64,000 nucleotides of DNA from Streptomyces sp. 2131.1 (GCF_900105515.1 NZ_FNSY01000002.1:1-64000), one strand, 5' to 3'. Counted from the first letter of the stretch, positions 8,249 through 17,094 are shown. Numbers and translations: made by a program. The notes: generated from the sequence alone by a model not told the origin.

Positions 8249-8614
8249 ATGCCGGAGTACGAGAAGGCCATGCGGCCCGAGGACATCACCCGCTTGTTCG
8301 TCGAGCGGTCCAATGCCGGTGACGCGGCCGGGGTCGCCGCGCTGTACGAGGAGGACGCGGTGCTGGCCTACCCGCCCGGCGAGCGGACGGTCGGGCGCGA
8401 CGCGATCCGTGCGCTGTGGGAGAAGGTGCTGGCCAACGGGCCGCACTTCGAGCCGGAGCAGCCGTTGCCGACGCTGATCAGCGGCGACATCGCCCTCACC
8501 TCGACCCCGCCCAGGGACGGGGCCGGTGCGCGGGCGCAGGTCGTCAGGCGCCAGCCGGACGGGAGCTGGCTGCGGCTGCTGGACCAGCCGGAGTTCGTCC
8601 CGCCCGGCAGCTGA
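8249..8614 (+). CDS. NTF2-like / SnoaL-like protein
   Basis: A 121-residue cone-fold protein. It has the typical pattern: an N-terminal helix (ITRLFVERSNAGDAAGVAAL), the YEEDAVLAYPPGE strand, and a C-terminal beta sheet (GARAQVVRRQPDGSWLRLLD). Such proteins act as small isomerases or cyclases, or bind small ligands. GAGGAGG precedes the ATG. It is the likely target of the divergent LysR. Confidence 0.75.
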   Translation: MPEYEKAMRPEDITRLFVERSNAGDAAGVAALYEEDAVLAYPPGERTVGRDAIRALWEKVLANGPHFEPEQPLPTLISGDIALTSTPPRDGAGARAQVVRRQPDGSWLRLLDQPEFVPPGS

Positions 8615-8666
8615 CGTCCCGTGGTCGGTGCGGAGGCCGGGTTTCGCGTCCCCGTACGCTCGTTCC

Positions 8667-9071
8667 ATGCCCCGAAGCCCGAGGAAGTCCCGGCGGCTGG
8701 TCGCCGGCGGGCGCGTGTACATGTGGACGCTGCGTCACAGTCACGGTGTGACGGACAGCGGCCGGTCGTGCCGCGAGACGCTCACGCTGTCCCCGCAGCC
8801 CTCGGGTGCGGGTGGGCCGCTGCGGATCGTCTTCGGCGAGGGCCCCGGCCGGTACGTGCCGGGCGGGGCTCCCCTCGGGTCCGGGGACGTGGGGTACGTC
8901 GGGGGCGCGTCCCTCAACCTGCATGAGCCCGGGGCCGTCCGGGCCCTGCTCGACGCGGCGCTGGGCCGCGGGTGGCAGCCGGAGGGGCGGGGCCCGGTGG
9001 AGGTGGACGGCTGGTCGCTGCTGGAGGCGGCCGCCGCGGCGCGGGCCGGGGGTGTGGATCCGGAAGGGTGA
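8667..9071 (+). CDS. conserved hypothetical protein, 134 aa
   Basis: It begins MPRSPRKSRRLVAGGRVYMW and contains beta-rich sequence with a GEGPGRYVPGG segment and SLNLHEPGAVRALLDAAL. It resembles a short uncharacterised Streptomyces protein group. There is no membrane segment or catalytic motif. There is no clear ribosome site before the ATG at 8667, so a leaderless start is possible. Confidence 0.6.
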   Translation: MPRSPRKSRRLVAGGRVYMWTLRHSHGVTDSGRSCRETLTLSPQPSGAGGPLRIVFGEGPGRYVPGGAPLGSGDVGYVGGASLNLHEPGAVRALLDAALGRGWQPEGRGPVEVDGWSLLEAAAAARAGGVDPEG

Positions 9072-9080
9072 TTCCCGTCC

Positions 9081-9770
9081 TCAGTGGTGGTCGTTCGGGG
9101 TGCCTATGGCGGCGGCGGCCTCCCGTACGTGCGGGACGGCCCGTTCGGCGAGGTCCGGGTCCGAGGTGACCACGTTGATCGCGGCTCGGACCGGCCAGCC
9201 GGGCAGGGGGGCGGCGACGCCGTGCGCCCCCACGTTGACCTCGCTGTGGGTGATGACGTAGCCGGCCTCGCGGATCGCCTGTACGCGGTCGGGTTCCGCG
9301 GCGCGCGGGGGGCCCGAGGCGAGGGTGGCGAGGCCGCCCGAACCGTGGTCGAGGGGGTCGCGGCTGCCCTTGCGGTACCAGAACAGGGGGCCGTCGGTGG
9401 GCGGTTCGGCGACCACCGTGGTGACGGCGGTGGTGCCGATGGCCTCGACCAGGCTGGCGGTGGCGTCCAGTCGGCGGGCGAGGCGGTGGAGAACCGGTTC
9501 GGCGACGGTGCGCAGGCTGGGGCCCGTATCGCCGAGGAGCCCGGGGACGGCCGGGCCCACCGCGTAACGCCCCTCGTCGTCGCGCGCCGCGAAGCCGGTG
9601 CGGTGGAGGGAGACCAGCAGGCGGTGCGCGACGGAGCGGTGGAGGCCCGTCGCGGCCGCCACCTGGCTGGTGTTCAGTCCGCCCGGGCGGCGGCTCAGTT
9701 CGACGAGGACGGCGAGGCCGCGCTCCAGGGTCTGTGAGCCGCCGCTCTCGGGGTCGTTCGGCGGGGTCAT
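9081..9770 (-). CDS. IclR family transcriptional regulator
   Basis: A 229-residue regulator. The N-terminal winged HTH reads LERGLAVLVELSRRPGGLNT, then SQVAAATGLHRSVAHRLLVS; the C-terminal IclR effector domain follows. The ATG overlaps the TGA of the fumarylacetoacetase gene (ATGA at 9767-9770), so the two are translationally coupled, and it probably senses a tyrosine or homogentisate catabolite. This last inference rests on context only. Confidence 0.88.
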   Translation of the reverse strand: MTPPNDPESGGSQTLERGLAVLVELSRRPGGLNTSQVAAATGLHRSVAHRLLVSLHRTGFAARDDEGRYAVGPAVPGLLGDTGPSLRTVAEPVLHRLARRLDATASLVEAIGTTAVTTVVAEPPTDGPLFWYRKGSRDPLDHGSGGLATLASGPPRAAEPDRVQAIREAGYVITHSEVNVGAHGVAAPLPGWPVRAAINVVTSDPDLAERAVPHVREAAAAIGTPNDHH

Positions 9771-10999
9771 GGTGCCTCTTCGGGGATCGGCCGGATCGTG
9801 GGGAGGATCCTGCCACGGACCTCGCCCAGGCCGATGCGGCCCCGGGCTCCCGGCGCGGAGTAGCGCAGGACCACCTCGTCGCCGTCCTCCAGGAACGTGC
9901 GCTCCTCGCCGCCCGCCGTCCAGGTCTCCCTGCCGCCCCACGAGAGTTCCAGGAACGAGCCGCGCTGGTGTTTGTCCGGTCCGGAGATGGTGCCGGAGGC
10001 GTAGAAGTCCCCGACGCGCAGCGAGGCGCCGTTGACGGTGAGGTGGGCGAGCATCTGCGCGGGCGACCAGTACATGGACGCGTACGGGGGGCGGGCGACG
10101 ACGGTGCCGTTGACCTCGACCTCCACGTCGATGTCGTAGCCCGACGGGCCCTCCTCCCGCAGGTAGGGCAGGACGGCGGGTTCCTGGCCCGGCAGATCGG
10201 TGCGGGCGTGTTCGAGGGCGGCGAGCGGGGTGACCCAGGCGCTGACGGTGGTGGCGAAGGACTTGCCGAGGTTGGGGCCCAGGGGGACGTACTCCCAGGC
10301 CTGGATGTCGCGCGAGGACCAGTCGTTGACGCCGGTGACGCCGAAGACGGTGTCGGTGAACTCGGCGGTCGTGACGCGCTGCCCGAGCGGGATCGTGCGG
10401 CCGACGACGAAGCCGAGTTCGGCCTCGATGTCCAGGCGCAGGGACGGGCCGAAGGTGGGTGCCGGGTCCGTGGGGGCCTTGCGCTGGCCCGCGGGGCGGT
10501 GGACCGGTGTGCCGGAGACGACGATGGAGCCGGCGCGGCCGTGGTACGCGACCGGCAGGTGGCGCCAGTTGGGCATCAGGGCGTCGCCGTCGGGGCGGAA
10601 GATGCGGCCGACATTGGTGGCGTGGTCCACGGAGGCGTAGTAGTCGACGTAGTCGCCGACCTCGAACGGCAGGTGCAGCGTGACGTCGGCCAGCGGGACC
10701 AGGCGTACGCGGTCGCGGTGCGCGGTGTCGGTGAGCAGCTCGGTGGCCCAGGCGCGGACCTCGGCCCAGGTCGCCGGGCCGGCGGCCATGAGGGGGTTGA
10801 GCGCGGGGGCGTCGAGCAGCGGTGTCCAGTCGGGGCGCAGGGCGGCGGCCGCGGCGCCCAGGTCGAGGGCGTGGTCGCCGATCCGGACGCCGATGCGCGG
10901 GGTGGTGCCGGCGGTGGAGAACACGGCGTACGGGAGGTTGTCGACGTCGTACGCGCTGCCGGCCGCGGCCTCTGCCCAGGTAGTGGGGTGGGTACTCAT
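9767..10999 (-). CDS. fahA: fumarylacetoacetase
   Basis: A 410-residue enzyme that hydrolyses fumarylacetoacetate to fumarate and acetoacetate in the last step of tyrosine catabolism. The SH3-like N-terminal domain (NLPYAVFSTAGTTPRIGVRI) precedes the FAH catalytic domain, with the metal-site segments DYVDYYASVDHATNVGRIFR and DIEAELGFVVG, then GVTGVNDWSSRDIQ and NLGKSF. The ATG at 10999 gives a normal family length; the long upstream extension runs into another gene. It follows the hypothetical gene at 11062 and precedes iclR in one leftward operon. Confidence 0.95.
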   Translation of the reverse strand: MSTHPTTWAEAAAGSAYDVDNLPYAVFSTAGTTPRIGVRIGDHALDLGAAAAALRPDWTPLLDAPALNPLMAAGPATWAEVRAWATELLTDTAHRDRVRLVPLADVTLHLPFEVGDYVDYYASVDHATNVGRIFRPDGDALMPNWRHLPVAYHGRAGSIVVSGTPVHRPAGQRKAPTDPAPTFGPSLRLDIEAELGFVVGRTIPLGQRVTTAEFTDTVFGVTGVNDWSSRDIQAWEYVPLGPNLGKSFATTVSAWVTPLAALEHARTDLPGQEPAVLPYLREEGPSGYDIDVEVEVNGTVVARPPYASMYWSPAQMLAHLTVNGASLRVGDFYASGTISGPDKHQRGSFLELSWGGRETWTAGGEERTFLEDGDEVVLRYSAPGARGRIGLGEVRGRILPTIRPIPEEAP

Positions 11000-11061
11000 G
11001 TGCGGGGTCCTTCGGAGTCGGTGACGGGCGGTCAGGGGTGGCTCGAGGAGGCCGAGGGCGG

Positions 11062-11916
11062 TCAGGGCATGGCGTCGAGGAGGCCGAGGGCGGTCAGGTC
11101 CTCCAGCGGTTCGAGCACGCTGCAGGACCCGTACGAGGTGAAGGCCGCCCGTGCCGTCGCGGTGTCGGCGGCCGGGAGCGCGGTGACGGCGCGGGCCAGG
11201 GTCTCCGGGTCGCGCTCGGCGAGGGCGGCGCGGACGGCGGGGAGGGGTTCTCCGGAGCAGGCGCGGGCGGTCGCGAGGAGCACGTTGAGGTAGCCGTGGT
11301 GCTCGAAGCCCGTGGTGGGGGCGGTGTGGCGGACCGCGTGGTGGAGCCCCGCCGTGCACTTGAAGGCGGCTCCGGACGCGACGGTGTCGTGGATCCACGC
11401 CGCCGCCTCGTCCTCGGTCGGGAACGCCGCCGCCTCGGTGCCTCCGGTACGGAACTTCAGCCGGAAGCCGTGGCGTACTGCGGCGGCGAGGGCGTCGGCC
11501 CACGCGGATGTGCCGGGGCGCGGGGCCTCGATGTACACCGCGCCGGGCAGGCTCTGCGCGGCGAGGTCGTCGAGCTGGTCGCGGAGGGGCTGCGCGGGGT
11601 CGGGCCTGACCTCCAGGGCGGCCGGTACGAGGCGGTCGGTGGCGGCGAGGGCGGCCAGGACGGCCGGGATCGCGGCGGGGGCGGTCACCACGCTTACCCG
11701 CAGGCCGTCGGGGAAGAGCTCCGGTCCGGCGAGTTCCGCCAGTTCGGGGAGCCGGTCCGCGCCGATGACGAAGGGGCCGACGAGGGCGGCGTGTGCGGAG
11801 GCGAGGTGCCCGGCGTGTTCGGTCACGGCGCGCGGCAGCGGGGCGAGCCCGGGCGGGAAGACGGCGGCGTCGTCGACGAGGTGGCGGAAGGCGGGAGGGA
11901 GAGGCACAACCGGCAC
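11062..11916 (-). CDS. conserved hypothetical protein linked to fahA
   Basis: A 284-residue cytoplasmic protein with a barrel-like pattern (VDDAAVFPPGLAPL, LRVSVVTAPAAI, ALEVRPDPAQPL, VYIEAPRPG, LKFRTGG, AFKCTAGLHHAVRH). Alternating strands and helices suggest a TIM-barrel-like fold, but I do not know the activity. It sits upstream of fumarylacetoacetase in the same direction. A 24-bp segment around its stop codon is repeated immediately downstream (11043-11066 and 11075-11098). The GTG start at 11916 is likely; a second GTG nine bases later is possible. Confidence 0.65.
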   Translation of the reverse strand: MPVVPLPPAFRHLVDDAAVFPPGLAPLPRAVTEHAGHLASAHAALVGPFVIGADRLPELAELAGPELFPDGLRVSVVTAPAAIPAVLAALAATDRLVPAALEVRPDPAQPLRDQLDDLAAQSLPGAVYIEAPRPGTSAWADALAAAVRHGFRLKFRTGGTEAAAFPTEDEAAAWIHDTVASGAAFKCTAGLHHAVRHTAPTTGFEHHGYLNVLLATARACSGEPLPAVRAALAERDPETLARAVTALPAADTATARAAFTSYGSCSVLEPLEDLTALGLLDAMP

Positions 11917-12076
11917 CCTAGCGGAGGTGCTTCGGCATGCGAATGCCCAGTGTTCTTTTATCGAATACCCCGATGCCCCCGGTCGCCGTTTCCGGGCTCC
12001 GCTCCGTGGGAACGTGCCGGGGCCGCGTGACCGCCCCCGCCACCGACGCGGTGACGGGGGGCGGGAGGGGCAGGTT

Positions 12077-12631
12077 TCAGCAGGGGCGGATGTGGAAGAC
12101 CGGGGTCCAGGACGCGGTGCCGCTGCCCTTGGCCACGTGGGACCAGCGTTCGCTGCCGTCGCTGTTGTAGAAGCGGGCGCGGGTGCCGGAGGTCTGGTTG
12201 TTGTTGAAGGTGCCGTCGCCGATGCCGTTGAAGTCGTAGTAGCCGCAGCGGTAGTAGTCGTAGTTGACGCCGCGCCCGTCGGTGATGCACAGGTGCCCGT
12301 TGCCGCAGGCCAGGGCGGTGGCCGGGGAGGTCAGGCGGCGGGTTTCGGTCTGGCCGGGGGCGGGAAGCGTGACGGTTCCGCCGGGTACGGCGAGTGTGTT
12401 GGCCGAGGTCTGGCGGGCCTCGGGGTCCCGGGCGAGAGCCGCGTCGACCTGCCGCTGGAGCTGCCCGGCCTGCTGGTCGGTGAGGCCGGCGGACCTGGCC
12501 TGCTGGGCGTAGGTCTGCTGCGCGGTCGGGGCGGCGGGGGCCATGGCGTGGGCGGACAGGGAGGGACCCGCGATCAGGGCCGCGGCGGCGGCGAGCAGTC
12601 CTGCGGATCGGCGGAACGTGACACGCTTCAA
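12077..12631 (-). CDS. secreted protein, peptidase-inhibitor I36-like C-terminus
   Basis: A 184-residue exported protein. A TTG start at 12631 is preceded by AGGAG and gives a Sec signal peptide (KRVTFRRSAG, then an alanine-rich hydrophobic stretch ending LSAHA). A glutamine-rich linker follows. The C-terminal domain has paired cysteines (CGNGHLCITD, YYRCGYYD, HIRPC) and the motif GDGTFNNNQTSGTRARFYN typical of small secreted actinobacterial I36/crystallin-like proteins. The target is unknown. Confidence 0.65.
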   Translation of the reverse strand: MKRVTFRRSAGLLAAAAALIAGPSLSAHAMAPAAPTAQQTYAQQARSAGLTDQQAGQLQRQVDAALARDPEARQTSANTLAVPGGTVTLPAPGQTETRRLTSPATALACGNGHLCITDGRGVNYDYYRCGYYDFNGIGDGTFNNNQTSGTRARFYNSDGSERWSHVAKGSGTASWTPVFHIRPC

Positions 12632-13027
12632 GGTCTTCTCCTGGTGTTGGTCGTGCGCCTCTTTGAGGAGCACGGCGACTCTTTCCAACTCGCCGCCGCT
12701 TCAAAGGACATGGCACCCGGATTCACTGTTTGGTGGTGCAGATGCCTTTTTTCGTACGCGCACGGATCCACCGAGCAGCTGTGCCGTTCACCGGCGCCGG
12801 CGGAGGTGAACGGGCCCCGCGCCCCGGGGGCATGGTTGCGGGATGGGGACGCGGGTTCGCCGAACAGCCGCCTGGAGCCGGGCCGGAATCACGGGCACGT
12901 CGGCAGGATGCACGAGAGCCTCGCTCATACGGGCCGCACGAACTACCACCCGCACGCGCCGCGCGGGTGCTGGAAGCCTGACGCTTCACTGAGCCCGGGG
13001 TGCTGGGCGAGGGGGGCAGGTGAGCAC
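12632..13027. other. intergenic, no supported gene
   Basis: Frames here on both strands are arginine- and proline-rich with no motif. The segment serves as promoter region for the leftward secreted protein gene and, at its right end, leads into the GTATACA palindrome. Confidence 0.5.
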
Positions 13028-13046
13028 GTATACATCGCGTGTATAC
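13028..13046. promoter_or_regulatory. GTATACA-N5-TGTATAC operator
   Basis: A perfect 7-bp inverted repeat with spacer TCGCG, followed by the related ATATCGCGTATA. It is AT-rich against a GC-rich background, 48 bp upstream of the DUF6518-like gene start (13094), and so probably overlaps its promoter. Confidence 0.65.
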
Positions 13047-13093
13047 ATATCGCGTATAGTGCGCGGACCGGTGCCCCCGAAGGAAGGCGAGAC

Positions 13094-13738
13094 ATGACAT
13101 ACGCAGCGCCCCGACACGAGCCTGCGCAGCGCAAGGAGTGGGCGCGTCCGCTACTTCCGCACCTCCTCGCGGGGGCCGGAGGGCTCCTCTTCGGGGTCCT
13201 GACCAACCTGGCTCAGGGGTGGCTTCCCGGCAGTTCCGGCCAGATCGCGAACTCGGGGGCCGTGTGGTGTGTAGCCGCCTTTACCGCGGGAGCTCTGACC
13301 CGGCGCGGGTCGGCTCGGGCGCCGGTGCTGGCCGGCCTGCTGGCCGAGACGTGCCTCGTGGTCGGTTACTACGGTTATGCGGAGTTCGGCCGCGACGGCA
13401 TGGGAAGCCCGTTCTTCCCACTGGTCTGGCTGGCCCTGGGCTGCATCGCGGGACCTCTGATGGGCATGGCCGGCCACTGGTGGCGCCGGGGCCGCACTCC
13501 CCGCCGCCGGATCACGGGTCTGGCCGCCCTTCCCGGAGTCTTCGGCATGGAGGGCATCCACTACGCCTGGACCCTCCACTACACCGCTGAGGCCACCGCC
13601 TGTTTCATCCTCCTCGCCGTACTCCCCTGCCTGGGCCGCTCGTGGCGTGAACGCCTGACGACCCTGGCGGTCGCAACGGCCTTCGCAGTGGTGGCGTACG
13701 GGTTGGTGGAACTGCCACTGAACGCTCTGTCGGCGTGA
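13094..13738 (+). CDS. DUF6518-like integral membrane protein
   Basis: A 214-residue membrane protein with about six hydrophobic segments (LLAGAGGLLFGVLTNLAQG, AVWCVAAFTAGAL, APVLAGLLAETCLVVGYYGY, PLVWLALGCIAGPLMGMA, two more to the C-terminus). It resembles the uncharacterised DUF6518 family. The ATG at 13094 has GGAAGG upstream. The frame is open far to the left, but that part overlaps other genes and has no family character. It is probably controlled by the palindrome at 13028. Confidence 0.75.
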   Translation: MTYAAPRHEPAQRKEWARPLLPHLLAGAGGLLFGVLTNLAQGWLPGSSGQIANSGAVWCVAAFTAGALTRRGSARAPVLAGLLAETCLVVGYYGYAEFGRDGMGSPFFPLVWLALGCIAGPLMGMAGHWWRRGRTPRRRITGLAALPGVFGMEGIHYAWTLHYTAEATACFILLAVLPCLGRSWRERLTTLAVATAFAVVAYGLVELPLNALSA

Positions 13739-13793
13739 ACACCGCGCACCGCCGCTGCCGGGTCGGTCCGCGACGGGGCTGAGACGCGAAAGT

Positions 13794-13823
13794 CCCGGCC
13801 TGCGCCACGGGGCGCAGGCCGGG
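13794..13823. terminator. convergent hairpin terminator
   Basis: CCCGGCCTGCGCC (13794-13806) pairs perfectly with 13811-13823 around a 4-nt loop. It lies between convergent genes ending at 13738 (+) and 13846 (-), so it can serve both. Confidence 0.8.
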
Positions 13824-13845
13824 GGCACCTCGGGCGCGCGACCGG

Positions 13846-14409
13846 TCAGGCGGTGCGGGTGCGCACCCGCCGGGACTTCCGGGCCAGCAACAGGGCCTGG
13901 AGAATGAACCACCCCCCGCCGCCGGTGGCGTACACCGACAGCACGTCCAGCGAGGGGTCGGCACCCGCGGCCTGGATGTTGTAGGAGATGCCGACGACGA
14001 AGGAGAGCCCGCCCGAGATCAGGGTCGGCCACTGCTTGCCCAGCTCGGGGCCGCGCCGCCGCACCCCGACGATCACCTGGGCGGCCCCGGAGACGACGGC
14101 CCAGGCTCCGAACACATGGAGCACCGGCTGCACTCCGCCGGCCCCGGCGATGCCGAGCGCGACGGCGGCGAGCGTGCTGAGCACCCCGTTGAACGCGGTC
14201 ACCCCGCGCTCGGGGCCCTCGGGTGTGGAGCGGTGGTCGATCAGTGAGGACACCGCGTCGATCAGCGGGTAGACGACGAGCAGGGTGATGGCCACCGCGT
14301 CGATGTCGTCATGGGCTCGGGCGAACGCCAGGGCCCATGCCACGGCGAGTACACCGCGGCCCAGGTACAGCCTCAGCAGGGCGGAACGTCCCTCTGTCTG
14401 CGTGCTCAT
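13846..14409 (-). CDS. DUF308-like membrane protein
   Basis: A 187-residue integral membrane protein with five or six hydrophobic helices (VLAVAWALAFA, AVAITLLVVYPLIDAVSSLI, VLSTLAAVALGIAGAGG, VFGAWAVVSGAAQVIVGV, ISGGLSFVVGISYNI, GGWFILQALLLA) and a basic C-terminus. It matches the pattern of HdeD/DUF308-related proteins. It lies 40 nt downstream of the tannase-family gene on the same strand and may share its transcript. Confidence 0.65.
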   Translation of the reverse strand: MSTQTEGRSALLRLYLGRGVLAVAWALAFARAHDDIDAVAITLLVVYPLIDAVSSLIDHRSTPEGPERGVTAFNGVLSTLAAVALGIAGAGGVQPVLHVFGAWAVVSGAAQVIVGVRRRGPELGKQWPTLISGGLSFVVGISYNIQAAGADPSLDVLSVYATGGGGWFILQALLLARKSRRVRTRTA

Positions 14410-14448
14410 GATGGTCCGGCCTTTCGGGTCGGTGGCTCGTGGGACCGG

Positions 14449-16056
14449 TCAGTGCCGGGACGGGACGGCGCATCGGAAGCCGGCGGCGGTGTGGCCCTTG
14501 TAGCGGGGTACCTCGGGGTAGCGGCACAGGTTGCGCTCGACCGGCTTGCCGTCGGCGTCGATCAGGGTGGCGGGCAGTGTCTTCGGGGCCTGGCCGTGCT
14601 CGACCCAGGCGGTCAGCGCGGCAAGGCCGTCGGCCGAACCGTCCTGGCCGTTGAGACCGCAGTGACTGGTGCCCGGGGCGAGGAAGACGCGGTAGAAGGT
14701 GTCGACCGCCTCGGAGCCGCCCAGTTCCCGCTCGACCTGCTCGCGGTACTCGACCGTGCCCCGGGTCGGGATGAACTGGTCGTCCTGGCCGTGCCAGGTC
14801 AGCAGCTTGCCGCCGGACCTGCGGAAGCCGGACAGGTCGGGGTCGTCCGTACCGATGAGCTCGTCGTACTCGGCCCGGGACTGGTCGAACAGCCGGGTGA
14901 ACTCGCTGTAGGTGATCCTGGAAACGTCGTAGGACGGGTCCCTCTTCAGCCAGTTGGTGACCCAGAACTGCGGGACCGGGAAGGGAGCGCCCACGGCGGT
15001 GCCGTCCGGGGTGGTCGTGGTGCCGGCCAGGCCCTTGAGGTCGGCCGTGACGGGGACGCCGGACCACAGCTTCTTGCCCGTGGTGGTGCGCGGGCCGTCC
15101 CAGATCCTGCGGACGACGGACGCGTCGGCGGCGGTGATGGTCAGCTCCCTGCCGTCGCACACGACCTTGGTTCCGATCAGGCGGCGCGGGTCGAAGTCGC
15201 AGCGGGACGGGTCGTTGACCAGCCCGTCCTCGGCACCGTCGAGCCTGTCGCAGGCTTTGACGGCGGCGTTGGTGAACGCGTCCAGCTCACAGCCGGTGGG
15301 GTGGGTCTTCTCGTTGTTCATGACGACCTGCGGCCACAGGGTGGCGACCTCGAACTCGTCCCAGTTGACCGCGGGCGCGTCGGCGAGGATGCCGTCGTAG
15401 TCGTCGGGGTGGCGCTGCGCCTCCGCGTAGCCCTGGCGGCCGCCGGTGGAGCAGCCGGTGAAGTAGGAGTACGCGGCACGCTCGCCGTAGACCGAGGCGA
15501 CGACCTGCTTGCCGACGACGGCCGCCTCGTGCTGGGAGCGGTAGGAGAAGTTCTTCAGCGACGTGGTGTTGACGGTGCCGTCGCTCTTCAGCGCCCAGCT
15601 CACGTCCAGGGCGTCGCCAACGCCGGCGTCCGTGGTGGTCGCCGCGTAGCCGCTCCTGACGGCGTTGCCCATGCCGACACCGTTGTCCCCGGCGAGGTAG
15701 GCGCTGCCGCCCAGTGCCTGGAAGCGGCCGTTCCAGCCCTTCTCCGGCAGCCAGTTGGAGATCGTCACGCGGTCGCCCTCGCCCGGGTGGGTGAGTGTGA
15801 CGGTCACCTTGCAGAAGGCGGGGACGCCCGTGGCCTCGCCACCGAGGATGCCGGTGCCCTTGATGGTTCCGCCCCCGTCGCGGACCACCGTCACGGACTC
15901 CACCTGGGTACCGGCCGGCGCCTCGATGGGCCCTTGGGCGCAGTTGAACGTGGTGGCCGAGGCGGGCGTCCTGCCCTCGGCGGAGGCGGTCGGCGGGCAG
16001 ACCGCCGCGGCCAGGGGCACACCGGCCGCGAGCGCGGTCAGAAGTCGTCGTTTCAT
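14449..16056 (-). CDS. secreted tannase/feruloyl esterase family protein
   Basis: A 535-residue exported serine esterase. A Sec signal peptide (MKRRLLTALAAGVPLAAAV, cleaved near ASA-E) precedes the tannase/feruloyl esterase fold. The nucleophile motif is GCSTGGRQGYAEAQRHP, the acid/His region is LTWHGQDDQFIP and LAPGTSHCGL, and paired cysteines flank the active site as in fungal feruloyl esterase B. It should cleave ester-linked aromatic acids outside the cell. A 64-codon arginine/proline-rich frame upstream (16053-16247) overlaps the start as ATGA; I do not count it as a gene. A CGNR-type 21-bp palindrome lies about 200 bp upstream. Confidence 0.88.
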   Translation of the reverse strand: MKRRLLTALAAGVPLAAAVCPPTASAEGRTPASATTFNCAQGPIEAPAGTQVESVTVVRDGGGTIKGTGILGGEATGVPAFCKVTVTLTHPGEGDRVTISNWLPEKGWNGRFQALGGSAYLAGDNGVGMGNAVRSGYAATTTDAGVGDALDVSWALKSDGTVNTTSLKNFSYRSQHEAAVVGKQVVASVYGERAAYSYFTGCSTGGRQGYAEAQRHPDDYDGILADAPAVNWDEFEVATLWPQVVMNNEKTHPTGCELDAFTNAAVKACDRLDGAEDGLVNDPSRCDFDPRRLIGTKVVCDGRELTITAADASVVRRIWDGPRTTTGKKLWSGVPVTADLKGLAGTTTTPDGTAVGAPFPVPQFWVTNWLKRDPSYDVSRITYSEFTRLFDQSRAEYDELIGTDDPDLSGFRRSGGKLLTWHGQDDQFIPTRGTVEYREQVERELGGSEAVDTFYRVFLAPGTSHCGLNGQDGSADGLAALTAWVEHGQAPKTLPATLIDADGKPVERNLCRYPEVPRYKGHTAAGFRCAVPSRH

Positions 16057-16255
16057 GGGTGTCCGTCCAGGAAGTAGGGGCGTACGGGGCCGCGTATCGA
16101 CACACGTGAGCGGCGGGAGGGAAAACCGGCGGGAGCTACGGGCTCACCTTGCGGCGGAGGCTGGTCAGGGTCCGTGTGCTCCTTGCCCGGAGGCGTCGCC
16201 CGGTGAGGTGTGCGGACCGTGCGACGACAGGGCGACGCATGCAGCACACCCCTTC

Positions 16256-16276
16256 GTCACCGTTTAAACCGGTGAC
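16256..16276. promoter_or_regulatory. 21-bp CGNR-type palindrome, site 1
   Basis: GTCACC-GTTTAAACC-GGTGAC. It lies in the divergent region between the tannase-family gene (start 16056, leftward) and the CGNR regulator (start 16528, rightward). It shares the GTCACC-N9-GGTGAC layout with five other sites in 16.2-22.6 kb. Confidence 0.8.
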
Positions 16277-16506
16277 GATCGTGACACGCGGCTCACCGAC
16301 TGTCAACGGAATGAGGGGTGGGCCGCATCGACGGCCGGCCGGGGCCGGGGCGGCGGATTGCGGCCGGCCACGGGGAACGGCAGGGGACGCCGCCCCGGCT
16401 CCACGGGTGCCGGGCCCGGCTGCCGCACGCCGGCCGCACCCGGGGTACGGTGCCCCGACCAGGGGGAACCGTCCCGGACGGTGGCGGGTTCTTGCACCCC
16501 GATGCG

Positions 16507-16527
16507 GTCACCTGTCAGAATGGTGAC
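16507..16527. promoter_or_regulatory. 21-bp CGNR-type palindrome, site 2, abutting start codon
   Basis: GTCACC-TGTCAGAAT-GGTGAC ends at 16527, the base immediately before the GTG start of the CGNR gene. This leaves no room for a normal ribosome site, so the mRNA is probably leaderless and the site should overlap the promoter; the obvious model is autorepression. Confidence 0.8.
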
Positions 16528-17094
16528 GTGAATCTTGACCACGTCTTCGTCTGCGGGAACCCGGCGCTCGACTTCGCGGCCACCCTCCGGGCCCGGCGAT
16601 CGACGCGCTTCGAGATGTTCGTGACTCCGGACCGGCTCAACGCCTGGTACCTGGAGTCCGGGCTCGTGGACACGATCACCCCCGGCAACGAGGACGACGT
16701 CCGGGCGGCGGTCACCGTACGCGAGGCCGCCTACCGGCTGATCACCGACCGCCGCCTCGGCGAGGAGTTCGACCGCGAGGCACTCGCCGTGCTCAACGGC
16801 GCCGCCCGCGAGCTTCCCGTGACGCCCCAGCTCACCCCGGCGGGCCGGCACACCGACGCGACGCCCGCCCAGGCCCTGGCCACCGTCGCCCGGCAGACGG
16901 TCGAGCTGCTCAGCGGCCCGGACGTGCCCCTGCTGAAGGAGTGCGGCAACCCCGAGTGCACGCGCGTCTACATCGACCGGTCCCGGGGTATGCGGCGGCA
17001 GTGGTGCGGCATGGAGTCCTGTGGCAACAAGTACAAGGCCGCCGCCTACCGGGCCCGCAAGAAGACCGCGGCGGCGGCTGACGCCGCGAGCTGA
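16528..17094 (+). CDS. CGNR zinc-finger (ABATE-domain) transcriptional regulator
   Basis: A 188-residue regulator. The N-terminal ABATE domain starts at FVCGNPALDFAATL. The C-terminal CGNR zinc finger has the motifs KECGNPECTRVYIDRSRG and RRQWCGMESCGNKYKAAAY, whose cysteines bind zinc, and ends in a basic tail. The GTG at 16528 was chosen because the ABATE fold begins there and a 21-bp palindrome abuts it. Six matching palindromes lie in the flanking 6 kb, before tannase-family, Ohr and hydrolase genes, so it is probably a local regulator of these. The ligand is unknown. Confidence 0.88.
   Translation: MNLDHVFVCGNPALDFAATLRARRSTRFEMFVTPDRLNAWYLESGLVDTITPGNEDDVRAAVTVREAAYRLITDRRLGEEFDREALAVLNGAARELPVTPQLTPAGRHTDATPAQALATVARQTVELLSGPDVPLLKECGNPECTRVYIDRSRGMRRQWCGMESCGNKYKAAAYRARKKTAAAADAAS

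Noticed and set aside
11312..13093. Leftward extension of the DUF6518-like frame
   Set aside because: It overlaps two better-supported minus-strand genes and has no membrane or domain pattern; the ATG at 13094 with its ribosome site starts the family region.
16053..16247. A 64-codon frame overlapping the tannase-family start as ATGA
   Set aside because: The product is arginine/proline-rich with no motif and lacks a properly spaced ribosome site; the overlap may be chance. Kept only as a note.
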